From assembly GCA_009760855.2 (NCBI GenBank), contig WPIO01000065.1, forward strand, positions 376,001-440,000: a DNA stretch of 64,000 nucleotides, written 5' to 3'. The notes beneath the pieces are model-generated. The model saw nothing but the letters and a program-made list of their open reading frames with translations, did no database searches and was not told where the DNA came from. The stretch is from Cristatella mucedo (lineage: Eukaryota; Bryozoa; Phylactolaemata; Cristatellidae). Position numbers and translations under genes: made by a program. Shown piece after piece: positions 44,223-55,607 of this stretch; within the stretch, counting starts at the first letter, position 1, and each line of letters opens with the position of its first letter.

Positions 44223-47200
44223 CTACGAGTCGTCGCTGCCGTCCGACTCGTCGTCCTCTTCGTCCTCCTCGGTGTCGTCGCTCGACGCGCTAAAGTCGCC
44301 TTCGCTCGGACTCACTTCGCTGTCATCATCGGGACATTCGCTCTCGTCATCGTCGCACTGCTGCGGCGGCGGCGGCGGCCGCTTTGACTGCAGCTCGCCG
44401 GCGCACAGGTTGCACGTTGGGCTGCCGTAGGGCGCCTGCTGGCCGTGCGCGTGCGCGTGCGCGTGAGCGTGCGCGTGCGAGTGTCCGCCGGTCGTGAGGT
44501 TGTGCTCGCAGGCGTAGCACACGTAGGCGCTCTGCACGTCGGGAGCCTTCGTGCAGCAGGGGCCGGTGCAGCCGGCGAGCTGCGGCTGAGGGTACGCGAT
44601 CCACGCGGAGGACGGCGACGTGACGGAGGCGAGCGTCAGAGGAGGAGCGGCGAGCGGCGCCGCCACCGCCGGAGCGGCGGCGGCGGCGCGCACAAGGCCC
44701 GCGGCGCCAGCGGCCTGCGGCCTCAAGTGAGCGGACAGTCGAGGCCCCAGCGGCCTCAATTGGCCAGAAAGCTGGGCGCCGAGCGGTCTCATCTGCGTTC
44801 CCGACAACTGCCCGCCGACTGGCCTAGCGTGGCCGGAAAGCCGAGGGCCAAGCAGCGGCTGCCTCGCGTGAGCCGACAGCTGAGCTGCGAGCGGCGCCGG
44901 TGCGCGCAGTGCAGCGCCGCCGCAGAGAGTTTGGAGTTGAAGGCCGGAAGTCGCAGCCGGGGCGGCCGGCGCCGGCTGCTCTGCCGCAGGTGGCGGCGCG
45001 TGGATCACCGCCGCGGCTGGTGCGGGAGCCGCCGGCGCTGCGACGGCCGCGGGCGGCGTCGCCACCGTGGGCGCGGCAGGGGGCGGCGCCGCCGCCGGCG
45101 GGACTGCTGCCGGCGGAGCTGCAACCGGCGGCGCGGGCGCGACTGTCTCTGCTGGCGCCACTGGGACGGCAGCGCTCGGCTTCTCAGCCGCCTTTTCAGA
45201 GGCTTTCGGTTTTTCCTCCTTCTCCTTGGACGTCCTGTCCTTTGACGTCTTTTCCTTGGATGGCTTGTCCCTGGTCGTCCTGTCCTTTGACGTCTTTTCC
45301 TTGGACGGCTTGTCCCTGGTCGTCCTGTCCTTTGACGTCTTTTCCTTGGACGGCTTGTCCCTGGTCGTCCTGTCCTTGGACGTCCTCTCCTTAGGCGGCC
45401 TGTCCTTGGCCGACTTCTCCGCGTCGGCGCCCTCTTCGCTGTCGTCGAGCTTCGCCTTGTCCCTCTTCCTCTTGCTCTTGGACTTGTCCTCGTCGGACTC
45501 GGCGTCCGCCTTGGTTTTGGACGACTTCTTTGATTTGTCCCTGCTCTTAGAGGCCTTTACCTCGGACTTGCCCGACTCGGTGCCGGCCTCGTCGGCCACT
45601 TTCTCCTTGCTCCTCGACAATTTGCTCTTGCTCTTCGAAGACTTGCTCTTCGACGGCTTCGACTTGCTCTTGTCGGCCGACTTGCCGCCGTCGGCGGCCG
45701 CGTCCTTATCCTCGTCCTCGGTTTTAGGGTCGCCGACCATCATGGAGGAGAACAGCCTCGAAAAGAAGCCGGGCTTGTCGCCCGCGGGCGGCGCGCCCGA
45801 CGATTTTTCGCCGGTCGCCGGCGGGTTCTTGGAGTCGCTCGCCTCCTTCGTCCTCGACTTGCTCTTCTTCAGGTCTCCCTGCGTAGCATTCAAGCACGCC
45901 TGCGCTACCAGACGCCGAAAGGCGATTGCGAATCGGCTGCGCGGCTGCGCGCGACCGCGAGCGATCGCGCGCAGCCGCTCGCCGGCAGAGAGCCGGTCAC
46001 CTTGGACTTATCGGCCGCGAGCGATTTCTTCGACTTGGACGACTTGGACTTATCCGAATCAGACTTGACGTCGGCCTGTGCAGTCGAGAGCCAGGCATCG
46101 TAGGCAGCGAACGAGCGGTCGCGTGCGGCGGCGCCGATCGCCGGCCACGTCGTGCCGCCGCGGCAGCGCCGCTGGCGACCTAGCCCCGTGAGGACAGCGA
46201 CGACGACAATAAGATGGCGGAGCACCGTTGCATACCTTGGACGAGCTGGTCAGCTTTGACTTTGACCTTGATGACTTGTCCGATTTCTCCGATTTTTCGG
46301 ACTTTTCAGATTTGACGTCGGCCTGCGGAACCGAGAGCCGGCAGGCACCGGAAGCGGACGAGCGCCTGCGGGCGGCGCCAATCGCCGGCCACGCCGTGCA
46401 GCCGCGGCAGTGCCGCCGGCGACCGAGCCCAGGGAGAGGCGTCGGCGACGACGGCGAAAAGATGGCGGCGCACGGCTGCTCACCTTAGACGAGCTGGTCA
46501 GCTTTGACTTTGACTTCGAAGACTTGCCCGATTTCTCCGACTTCTCAGATTTTTCAGATTTGACGTCGGCCTGCGGAACCGAGAGCCGGCAGGCACCGGA
46601 AGCGGACGAGCGCCTGCGGGCGGCGCCAATCGCCGGCCAGGCCTTGCCGCTGCGGCAGCGCCGCCAGCGACCGAGCCCAGGGGGAGGCGGCGGCGATGAC
46701 GCAGACAAGATGGCGGAGCACCGTTGCTCACCTTGGACGAGCTGGTCAGCTTTGACTTTGACTTTGATGACTTATCCGATTTCTCCGACTTCTCAGACTT
46801 TTCAGATTTGACGTCGGCCTGCAGGTTTCAGGTGCTGGGCAGCATAAGCTTTCCGAAAGCTCCGCCTGGCGGCAGCCGAGTCTCGCGAGCCACGAGCACG
46901 CGCCGTTCGCGACTCAGGAGGCCGCCGCTCCTCACCTTGGATTGGCTGGCCAGACTTTTCTTCGACTTGGATGACTTCTCCGACTTTTCAGAAGTGACGT
47001 CTGCCTGGAAATCGTGCATCAGTCGGCCGGCCGTCTAGTCAAATGTCGGGCGGCGGGGGCGTGGCCGTAGCAAAGCTGCGCCAGCAGTCGCCGCAGCCGC
47101 CTTTCCACCTTGGACTTATCGTCGGACGTTTTGTCCTGCTTGTCCTTTTTGTCCTTCTTATCCTTTTTCTTCTTGCTGTCCGATTTCGACTTCTTTTTCG

Positions 47201-47267
47201 ACAAGTCGTCGCCATCTTTTTTCTCCTTCTTTTCCTTTTTCTTTTTCTTGCCCTCCTCATCGGGCAT
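44223..47267 (-). CDS. Lys/Ser-rich protein with Cys/His-rich and acidic C-terminus, seven exons, function unknown
   Basis: Minus-strand exons: 47267-47109 (ATG, MPDEEGKKKKKEKKEKKDGD), 47004-46936, 46818-46732, 46570-46484, 46322-46236, 46075-46001, and 45899-44223 (stop). All splice sites are GT..AG and all introns are phase 0, so exons are symmetric. Total about 746 residues. Exons 2-6 are variants of ADVKSEKSEKSEKS-KSSKS. The last exon has further Lys/Ser/Asp text, a 15-residue repeat, an Ala/Pro/Val linker, about five 12-residue LSGHARPLG-like repeats, then CTGPCC, CYAC and CNLC cysteine pairs around HSHAHAHAHAHAHAHG, and an acidic Asp/Glu/Ser end. The Cys/His section may bind metal (inference). 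The last acceptor could instead be at 45,878, also in frame. No family recognised. A possible ATTAAA lies far downstream at about 43,664. Confidence 0.8.
45228..45392 (-). repeat. Coding 45-bp tandem repeat, about 3.5 units
   Basis: Within the last exon of the Lys-rich gene. Unit TSKDRTTRDKPSKEK repeated three times with partial flanking copies. Confidence 0.95.
46001..46818 (-). repeat. Tandem array of exon-plus-intron units (about 248 bp)
   Basis: 46236-46483 and 46484-46731 are two near-identical 248-bp units, each one 87-bp exon and one 161-bp intron. 46732-46818 is a further exon copy, and 46001-46235 is a more diverged copy (75-bp exon plus 160-bp intron). The introns share CGAGAGCC-GGCA, GCGGCGCC-ATCGCCGGCC and AAGATGGCGG-GCAC, so they were copied together with the exons. 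Confidence 0.95.
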
Positions 47268-47428
47268 GTTGCGGCGGACGACGGCTACGACGCTGTGCGA
47301 CCGTCGCCAGGCGCGGCGCGCCGCTCCGCGCTGCTCCTCGCTTCCGGCGGGGAATTGCTGCTCCCTCGCGCCGTACTACTCGCCGGACCGCGAGGCGGAC
47401 TGGCCAGAGTCCTTTGTCGCTCGCTCGC

Positions 47429-47471
47429 CTCGCCGCGGCTTCGCGGCGTCGCGCCGCGAAGCCGCGGCGAG
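47429..47471. repeat. Perfect inverted repeat, 20-bp arms, 3-nt loop
   Basis: Left arm CTCGCCGCGGCTTCGCGGCG, loop TCG, right arm its exact complement. Located about 160 bp upstream of the ATG of the Lys-rich gene. Confidence 0.97.
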
Positions 47472-47699
47472 CCAAAACAATCCGGCCGCAACCATTCCGG
47501 CCTCGAATTCCGCCGCATGAGCGTTGGCTTCGCCCGAACTAAATATCTTTGCCAGCCGTGTCTGCTAGAGAGTTTGGCCTATCGGACAGGTTGGCCAGCG
47601 CGATTGCCTATTGCCCGAGCTGGCCACACGCTGCGGCACCGTCCGGCCAGCTCGCGATGTGAATGTCGCCGAGCGTGGTGGCGAGGGTAAGAGACAAAA

Positions 47700-47905
47700 A
47701 ACTAGCGCTATATATGAGCATTAAAAAATGTCTATGCATAGCCACGTCAGAGGTCTTCGAATGTTCATCGTAACCGTGAATACTGTAGATGCTCTACCAC
47801 TAACCATACGATCATACTATATTTACAGCGAATGTAAAGTGCCTAGAAAGAAAGTAAGTTCTCTGAGGGCGCTGTACACATAATTATTAGTATTATTATG
47901 CTTGT
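47700..47905 (+). mobile_element. LINE 3' end, plus orientation
   Basis: CACTAACCATACGATCATAC, GCGAATGTAAAGTGCCTAGA, AGTTCTCTGAGGGCGCTGTA, then an ATT-like tail. Confidence 0.8.
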
Positions 47906-50640
47906 TTAGCCAGGAGACACTGCGTAATTTTGTGATGAAAATTATATTTATAACTGAGTAGATTTCTTGCCATTTGCTGCGGATGCATGCCCATTTTCTA
48001 AATGGCGGTCGGCACTTGAAAGGCGCCGCCATAGAACTGCAAAGCCGTTGTCATTGTCGAATTATTTGACCAACGACGATTCGTGTGTGTCCTTTGCGGG
48101 AAGCAGGCGACCTATTGCGGTGAAAAGATAAGCAAAAATTTCAGATCATCATGTTTAATAAGTCTACTCCGCTTTTCTTAAACTGCATTCTACAGAACGC
48201 TAAGATTAGGAATGGCTCAAAGCTTTGCACGCGGCTAGCGTCCGATGGAAGGGGCGTGTCGCACTGTCTTACATTGGCCTTCGCCGGGAAAAGCGCACCA
48301 TGTTTTATTTTTGTCTCTTTTCTTAGCAAAGTTCGGGCTACACCTGCGACGACGACGGATCCTTGAATGATGAACTTGAACGATGAACTTGATGAACTTG
48401 AACTTACCGCATCGGCTGAAGCTGATGACTGTGGAGCTCCTGCTCCAGGATTTGCCCGCTCAGGCACTTGCAAGCACGGCTCCGCGGCACGTGAGCAGTG
48501 AGCAGAATGAACCAGTATATAGTAATAATAATAATAATAATAATAATACATTTGGTATAGCGCCATCATTGTGGGCATTCTACTCTTTCGCAGTTCTTCT
48601 ATCCACAAGGACCGACCGGTTCCTCTCTGCGCGTCCGCGTGCCAGTACAGCCCAGTTTTTTCGGCGAACCCTCCCCGCGCTATTAGCTCGAACCGCGCAT
48701 CTTCGACCGCTCGCGGGCCCGCAGCTCTATAAGAATCGCTCGCTCCCGCGCCCACCGACCGGCCCGCGCCCACCTATGCGCCCACGCCGCTTTTGACGCA
48801 TCGCTCAGTCGATTGCTCTGCGTCACGTCCGGCGAGTCGTTTGGGAGCTGCTACTACTCCAAGTCTGCGCTGACAGACCTAGCTGCGCAATGCGTGGGGC
48901 AATACGCCGCTGCGGGAGGCTTCTGCGGCTCCGTATTGGATACGCGCGCGCGCGGCTGCTGTATCGTCTTTCTACAGTCGTCACACTCAGATGCAAATCC
49001 GCGGTGCAAACCGGCACGTAGCGGCGGCTCTCGCGAAACTAAGCGGCTCCGGAGCACACTGAACCTTGACCGAAACCGTCGGCACAACTCGCCTCTTGGC
49101 AGGCTAGACAGCTCGCTGTGTAGCAAGTACTAGCGCGATGATACGCGGACGCTACGCCGTTCTTAAGCTGCGGCGTGGCGCCCTTATGTCGTCGCACTTT
49201 ACAATGATGCGATAGGCCCCGACGAAGCGTAAAAGCAGGGTAATTACATCGACGGTGGCTTTCTCTTTGGTCATTACATTTTCGGAGCATTGCATCGCAA
49301 TTTTGAAGGCTACAAATAATAAATTGTTGCCTGGTTCCCACCTTCGCTTTCACTACAACCATAAATAAAAACTGCTTGCAAGAAATATCATTTTTGGTGT
49401 ATTATAACGAACTTACATACAAGTGTTGCCTAATTAAATGTTTCGGCGTGGCTTGTTACGTTGATATTACGTATTCTAGTGCTTCAACCTTGAATTTTGT
49501 CTCTGCATCGCTTCGATTTTTGAGGTTTTATAGGGTGGTCAATACGACGGTTGTACGATTGATCTTGGAGTTGTTTAAAATGCGACATAAAAGTCCTAGC
49601 ATTCTTTGTTTGACTGCTTTAAAAGCTTGTTCTAATCGTTCAGGAAAAATGTTTTCGGAAACGCTCACGCGACGCTTGCGACCCGGCCAATGTTTTCAGG
49701 CGGCGGTAATAACTCGTAGCTAAATGCATGCATGTTTTAAATTGGCTCTCCTTGCTAGTATAAACACCAAACTATACACGATTAGTACAGTAAGTACAAC
49801 ATAGATAAAGCAATATAGGCGTAGATGCGGCAATTTAATCAACCCCTATAATAAAATAAGTTAAGCATGTTAGTTTGATGGTTATTAAGTCCGTCGCTGA
49901 CGTCACGCCTACAGTATGCCCACTTTTTATTTATTGTAAGAATATGACGGTACGACAGTAATGAGTGTCATGTCACATTTCAAAAAGAGGTAAATAATTT
50001 GCTAATTTGCAAATGTAGCTGCAACATGCATTCTCATAATTGAAACTGAACATGCCTTGCTGTGCCTGCCTTTATTAAGCGATGGACGTGAATTAATAGA
50101 ATACGCCCATGATTTTTTTCACTGAGACTTAATATATATTTATTAAAAATGTGAAGACAATTCGCTAGCTGTGCTTCGCGGCACAGCGGCCTCATCGCCG
50201 TATTTTTCGCGCGTTAGCAAGGACTAGCATTTTTACGATTGCTGGTTTTGTGGACTATATACTTTATTGAGAAGCCGCGACAGCACATTTGTAACTAAAG
50301 GAACTAAAATGTTGCAGTGCAGCGCCAGTAACGCACATGCGGGATGACAGGCGCTCACGAAGGACTTGGTAATCATTTGTAGGAAATTCTGCCGGTAGAT
50401 CCTGCAGAACTAGCTGCTAGACTCTACCTAAGTAAGCATTACCAAGTAGCTCGCAATACGCTCGCAACCAATGAAGAGCGCAGATATCTTATGATTACAA
50501 GTCGTTAGTCGCTAATGTGGATGAGTCTATTCCACGACCACGGAGAGGCACGAGTGTACAGCACTAGCGTTAACGTAATCCCGACCGGTTCGAAGGCCTG
50601 ATAGCCCCTGACCCACCGTTACATATTTAGGCTTTATGTG
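47906..50640. other. Intergenic, no gene assigned
   Basis: Contains (TAA)n at 48,523-48,548 and a GC-rich segment at 48,600-49,130 whose frames are open on both strands. The rest is AT-rich. The GC-rich segment could be a promoter or 5' UTR, but nothing decides this. Confidence 0.35.
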
Positions 50641-50644
50641 CCGC

Positions 50645-50862
50645 CTAACCATAAGTTACATCATAACCAGTCCCAGCCATTATAATACAGGTAGCGCTGA
50701 TGATCTCTTGTGCTGTCATTTTGTAGCCAAAGTCGTTTCGAAAGCGAGCAGAGCTCAGCCGCAATGAGCCGGCCGGGGCATTGCAGCCGACCGGAAACAT
50801 GTTGTAGACGTAGTTGACGCACAAAGAAACATCGCAACGACCGCAAGCCCGAGTGCACGCCT
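50645..50862 (-). CDS. Candidate terminal exon, product unknown
   Basis: Minus strand: acceptor CTTGATTTTCAG, then two bases and 71 codons to TAG at 50,645. The text is compositionally balanced, unlike the GC artefacts around it: CDVSLCVNYVYNMFPVGCNA, later NDFGYKMTAQEIISATCIIM. Six cysteines. It has no Met start of its own, so it would be the last exon of a minus-strand gene whose other exons I could not place (perhaps in 50.9-51.8 kb). Not recognised. Confidence 0.35.
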
Positions 50863-50879
50863 CTGAAAATCAAGATTTC

Positions 50880-51770
50880 AAGCGAGCCGCGACGAAACGC
50901 AAGCGAGCAGCGGCTATCGCTTTGCCTAGGCGACGGCGCAGAAGCTCGGCGTCTTTCGTGGTGCGTAATTAATCGGCGGTTAGATTTTAGTTTTCAGGTT
51001 TATGCTTGCGCTACCTTGTCGTTTATGGTTTACGCCGCATAGCTCGGCGCGGACGACAAGCGGTCGCGTGCAAAGCCCCGCGGTGCGCCGAGGGAAAGCG
51101 CTCGCGGCGGCGACGCCAGGCGACGATCTTCGCTGCGGTCGCGGAGCATTGGAGGGCCGCTCGTGCGCTCGCGCGAGCGCACGAGCGGCCCTTCCTGGAC
51201 GTCGGCGTCGTCCGACGCCGACGCACGCTCTCCCGCGCCCGCTCGAGGCCTGCCTGCTCAAAGCGGACCGACTGTCGGTCGCTCGCGCGCGCGACGTAGA
51301 AGTCGTCGCCGAACTTCCAGCGCGCCGCCGCCACCATCGGGGCGCTTGAGTCGCGCGGCCGGACGTCCGGGTCGGCGCTCGGCGCTCGCCGGCGCTGCCG
51401 AGCCGAGCCGATCGAAGCGACTGCGCGCGCTCGCTCGCTCGCTGCGCCGCCTCTCCGAAGCGCGGGCTGTCAGCGCATCCGGCGGCGGCGGCGGCGCGCT
51501 CACTGCGGCTCGAAGCCGATGCGACGTCCGCCGCTTGATCTCAGCAACGAGATCGTCAGCGGCGGACGTCGTTGGGTGGGTGATGGCTATCCGCACACGT
51601 ACACGCAGACGCGGCGGCCTTCGGCTCCAGCGTGCAAGCCAGCGCGTAGCACGCGCTGCGAGAGAGCGAGCCGTAGCGCTGGTTGGCAAGTCCGCGAGGA
51701 CGGTCACCAGCAGCAGCGGCAGCAGCAGCGATTCGCTAAAAGAAAATGCCAATGCTGAGCAAAATTAGCA
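50880..51770. other. GC-rich tract, possible promoter or coding island
   Basis: All frames are largely open (up to 200 codons), so coding cannot be told from composition. Contains a 40-bp perfect palindrome at 51,153-51,192 and an 11-bp arm hairpin at 51,200-51,210/51,213-51,223. (CAG)n-like text at 51,708-51,730. Confidence 0.4.
51153..51192. repeat. Perfect 40-bp palindrome (20-bp arms, no loop)
   Basis: Arm AGGGCCGCTCGTGCGCTCGC is directly followed by its exact complement. Confidence 0.97.
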
Positions 51771-51824
51771 TCCCTAGCGGCGTTCCTGCTCCTCGAGGAT
51801 ATAGGAAGCATTATCAGCTGTCTA

Positions 51825-51975
51825 TACTTTTATGGCCAGCCACAAGCGATGCGAGTGCACACGCCTATTCTACATCTATTTCCATGAGGCTATTGATTCA
51901 GCCGAACTTTAATTCAGCCTTGATTGCACTAGACTGCAAGGTATCCGTGGATTTTAGTTTCGTTATCACTTCTGC
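51825..51975 (+). mobile_element. SINE family C tail, plus orientation
   Basis: GCCAGCCACAAGCGATGCGA through CTAGACTGCAAGGTATCCGT matches 54,015-54,145, where it follows a tRNA-like head. The head is missing here. Confidence 0.7.
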
Positions 51976-52044
51976 TAGCTTCGACTTCACTTACGTTGCA
52001 ACAATCTGCTGCTGCCATGCATAACTAACATCATTAATATGTCG

Positions 52045-53702
52045 TTAGCCTCAGGTCATGTCCCAGCACCTTTCAAAAAAGCTGTAGTCAGGCTACTTCT
52101 CAAGAAAGTGACACTAGACCAAGAGAACTTAAAGCAACTACCGCCCAGTCTCCCTTCTACCATTCCTATCAAAGACACTGGAACGGGTCGTGGCAGAACA
52201 GCTGAACTCATGTATCGAAACCTCACACCTTGCTAGTAAGTTCCAGTCTGGCTTTAGAGCTAATCACTCCACAGAATCAGCATTGCTTAGGGTATACAAC
52301 GACCTACTTAGGAATGCAGACATGGGTAGAGTGTCTCTGCTTGTTTTGCTCGATCTTTCGGCAGCTTTTGATACCATTGACCACAAAGTTCTTCTAGAAC
52401 GCTTCTCATCTCGCCTGGGCATCACTGGCACTGCTCTGCAATGGTTCAGGTCCTATCTCAGTAGGAGACTCCAGAGTATTGACGTGAATGGAAAAAGATC
52501 ATGTGAAGTACCTCTGAAATATGGAGTACCTCAGGGCTCCGTGCTAGGTCCGGTTCTTTTAACGGTTTATACTCTCCCACTGGCTGATGTGATGGCTTTC
52601 ACTCCTACGCGGATGACACTCAGTTGTACCTTTGCTTTGATCCCTCCGAGCCTTCGAGCACCTCGAATTCTGTCAACTCACTTACTGCATGTATTGATGA
52701 CATCTCCACGGAAAGCAGCAAATTTTATAAAACTAAACGGTGATAAAACTAACTTATTAATTATGGGCAAACCCAGTGTGATTCAGATACTGGGAAGGCT
52801 GACACTCAAAATTGGCTCTGCCAGCACGTCTCTTGTTGAATCAGCTCGAAATCTAAGTGCCATGCTCCAAAGTGACCTCTCGTTAGACGACCACATCAGC
52901 TCCACAGTCAAATCTTCCTATTTTCAGCTACATAACATTGCTAAAATTTGGGATTGTTTAGAAAAGGATACTACGTCTAAGTTAGTCCATGCATTTGTGA
53001 CATCCCGTCTTGATTTCTGTAACTCACTGTGTGCTGGCCTACCGGGATGTGCAATCAGGCGATTACAGCTGGTGCAAAACTCCGCAGCCAGGCTTGTCTG
53101 TTACGAGCGTCGCAGTTGCCACATCACACCACTTCTCGCCGACCTGCACTGGCTCCCAGTCAAACAAAAGATCTACTTCAGGGTTTTGTCGCTCACTTTT
53201 AGGTCACTTTATTCTTTGGCTCCAGCCTATCTCTCAGATCTATTAACCCACCAGTCCAAGCATCGTGACACCGCTTTTCGGAATCCAACAGTTCACCAAT
53301 ACCTCGTAAAAACCTCAAATCCTTTGGAGACCATGCATTTAGTTCGTATGCTCCCAAAGCCTGGAACTCCCTCCCGACTTGCATCACAACATCTCTTGAC
53401 TTGACCACATTTAAAAAGAACTTGAAAACACACATATTTAGGACAGCATTTAGTGGGTCCCTGTGATTCGTCCTTAACGTGCTTTTGCGTGATGAGGCTG
53501 TGCATGCTGCCACTAACCGCACTTGCATGCTGACCCTGTGCATGTCACCCCTAACCATGTTAGGCATGTTGCTTATCAAGCATGATATTACTCACCATTC
53601 TATCGCGTTTCCATTTGCAGCAAGTGTAAAGCACGCAGAAAGAGATTGAGTTTTCCGAGGGCGCTTTATCAGTACAATAACAATAATAATAATATTATTA
53701 TA
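52045..53702 (+). mobile_element. Best LINE copy: RT domain to 3' tail (L2/CR1/Jockey type), inactive
   Basis: Non-LTR reverse transcriptase, 5'-truncated. 52,045-52,190 reads GHVPAPFKKAVVRLLLKK, the block before the RT core, with frame breaks. 52,190-53,404 is a long frame with GFRANHSTESALLRVYNDLL, LDLSAAFDTIDHKVLLERF and GVPQGSVLGP. The active-site box YADDTQLYL (TAC GCG GAT GAC at 52,606-52,617) is in another frame, so an indel at about 52,600 breaks the ORF. Downstream are LDDHISSTVKSSYFQLHNIA, LDFCNSLCAGLPGCAIRRLQ, LVQNSAARLVCYERRSCHIT and LADLHWLPVKQKI. The 3' end has the conserved TGTAAAGCACGCAGAAAGAG and an ATT-rich tail. All other LINE pieces in this window are measured against this copy. 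Confidence 0.95.
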
Positions 53703-53924
53703 GTCTACAGTCAATTCAAGTTAATGCTGATATTACTTAGAAGCAGGAGCTTGCAAATGTTGAGATGGCAGCGGGATTGAACCTACCTCGGTGATCTCTA
53801 CGAATGATTCGACGGCAACAAGGTGACTACTGGTACGCAGATAAGTAGGCCCACGGTAGTAGCTTTGATAAAATAAGTAGACCTGAATTGTGGCCGTAAA
53901 ATCCACGAGTTAGAATGTCACACT

Positions 53925-54180
53925 GGCACCAGTGGGTCTTATCCTAGAGGTAAGGTGATCGTACTTTATGGCCAAGGTCGTGGGTTTGGATCCTGCCGTA
54001 GGCAATCTCCTCTGGCCAGCCATAAGCGATGCGAGTGCCTACGCCTACTCAACATCTATTTGCATGAGGCTGTTGGATCAGCGGAACTTTAATTCTGCTT
54101 TTCTTGCACTAGACTGCAAGGTATCCGTAGATTTTAGTTTCGACATCACTTCTGCTAGCCTCGACTTCATACTATCATCC
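53925..54180 (+). mobile_element. tRNA-derived SINE, family C
   Basis: Head GGTCTTATCCTAGAGGTAAG, B-box-like GGTCGTGGGTTTGGATCCTG, then GCCAGCCATAAGCGATGCGA and CTAGACTGCAAGGTATCCGT as at 51.8 kb. Confidence 0.75.
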
Positions 54181-54305
54181 AGAGAAATAGCTATCTTAAT
54201 TACAGTTCGCCGTAATTCAGTCTGATGCTCACTAGCTACGGCTATCGTCGTTGGAATTACTGGGGGTAAGCACGGTTCCATGATTCGCTGACGTCTGACA
54301 TGGAA

Positions 54306-54447
54306 TAATAATGAGTCATTTGGATAGCGCCCCGAGAGAACTTAATCTCTATTCAGGAGGTTCACATTTGCCTCGTGGCTCGACCCTGCGACCTTAGCCT
54401 GACCTTGGTCGGGGCGAGCACCTTTAACCGCTGGACCAAACCAGCTC
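54306..54447 (-). mobile_element. tRNA-derived SINE, family A, minus orientation
   Basis: On the minus strand: GCTGGTTTGGTCCAGCGGTT, CTCGCCCCGACCAAGGTCAG, then GTGAACCTCCTGAATAGAGA and GAGATTAAGTTCTCTCGGGG, nearly identical to the copy split around 56.4/57.2 kb. Confidence 0.9.
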
Positions 54448-54674
54448 AGCAATCCGCTGCAATTTGCTAATGTTCGCATTAGCAGTGTTACTTAATTCCC
54501 GTTAGGTCAGATGTGGAAATTTCCTGATTCCTAAGTTTCGACGGAGCTAGCAAAAAATTTCGCTTTCAGGTATTCTACTCCTTAAGCATTTCACTCCGAA
54601 CACCGGTAAAGATCGAACGGCATGCTTCTGGTAAAATGCTCAACAATACGGTCACGAGCAATGAGATCGCCGCG

Positions 54675-54835
54675 CTGGTTCAGCCCAATGGTTAAGGTGC
54701 TCGCCTAAACCAAGGTCAAGGTGAATGTGTTTGACGAGAGATCACGGGCTCGAGCCCCGTGATGTATGCGAAGCGAATGAATGTAGATTCAATTCTCTAA
54801 GGCGCTATAAAAAATAAATTATATTTATTTATGGT
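54675..54835 (+). mobile_element. tRNA-derived SINE, family A
   Basis: Head GCTGGTTCAGCCCAATGGTT, CTCGCCTAAACCAAGGTCAA, ATCACGGGCTCGAGCCCCGT, then GCGAAGCGAATGAATGTAGA and an AT tail. Confidence 0.88.
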
Positions 54836-54837
54836 TA

Positions 54838-55115
54838 CTAGCATATGGTGACAACTTTAAATGAGGAGGATTTCGCAATTTTCAACAATTATCCTACTTT
54901 GACAATTAATGATACGAACGCGCGTAGCGGCGGCGGACTAAGTCTGTTTGTTTCTCACAAGCAGCATTCGCAAAGGCATGTCAGTCCTTGCCGCCGCGCT
55001 AGAGATACTATTGGAACGAACGCCTCGAGGCGTGGCTAGCTATTCATCTCATCTGCGCCTCTATACAGCAATTGAAATTGCCCATAGCTTAGGAGAAAAT
55101 TCAATACTTAGCACC
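54838..55115. other. Intergenic, no gene seen
   Basis: A 64-codon plus frame without recognisable features. Confidence 0.35.
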
Positions 55116-55117
55116 TC

Positions 55118-55192
55118 TATATAATAATAATAATAATAATGTACTTGATAAAGCGCCCTCAGAGAACTTAATCTCTTTCTAGGCGCTTTTTG
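55118..55192 (-). mobile_element. LINE 3' tail only, minus orientation
   Basis: (TAA)n, then TAAAGCGCCCTCAGAGAACT and AATCTCTTTCTAGGCGCTTT. Truncated after about 60 bp. Confidence 0.85.
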
Positions 55193-55297
55193 ACAGAGCA
55201 GGCAGGCCACATCTTTACTGAGTAATGACTGACTTCAACAAGTGCAAATCTCCGCAATCAGAGTCGTTGTCATATTTATATATCAATCTCTAAAAGA

Positions 55298-55432
55298 ATT
55301 TAATACATTTGCGTAGCGCCCTACAAGAACTCGATATCAATCCAAGCGCTGTACTTACGCCACGGGCCTCGAGCCCACTATCTTGGTCGTCGAAAGCGAT
55401 CACCTCACCCCTGGGCCAAACTAAGCCTCGGT
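55298..55432 (-). mobile_element. tRNA-derived SINE, family A, diverged, minus orientation
   Basis: GCGTAGCGCCCTACAAGAAC, GCCACGGGCCTCGAGCCCAC and a CCTGGGCCAAACTAAGCC head read backwards. Confidence 0.75.
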
Positions 55433-55607
55433 TTAAGTATAACCGTGATGAATTCACGAGCGTACCTTACGCATAGACGGGCGCCAGAAATAGCTGCACA
55501 CTCCGAAGTGCACGCCAAGCGGCTAGCCATGCAAACTCATCGGGCGCTCTCTCTCTCTCTCTCTTTCCGTCTGCAGCCGCGTTTACGCAGATGATTTTCT
55601 GTCCGTC

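Noticed and set aside
45067-46068. Plus-strand frame of 333 codons, Ser/Leu/Phe/Asp-rich
   Set aside because: Antisense of the Lys/Ser-rich exon; it crosses the gene's intron border without a splice reason.
51163-51768. 200-codon plus frame and 164-codon minus frame
   Set aside because: Both strands are open at once in extreme GC content; neither shows motifs.
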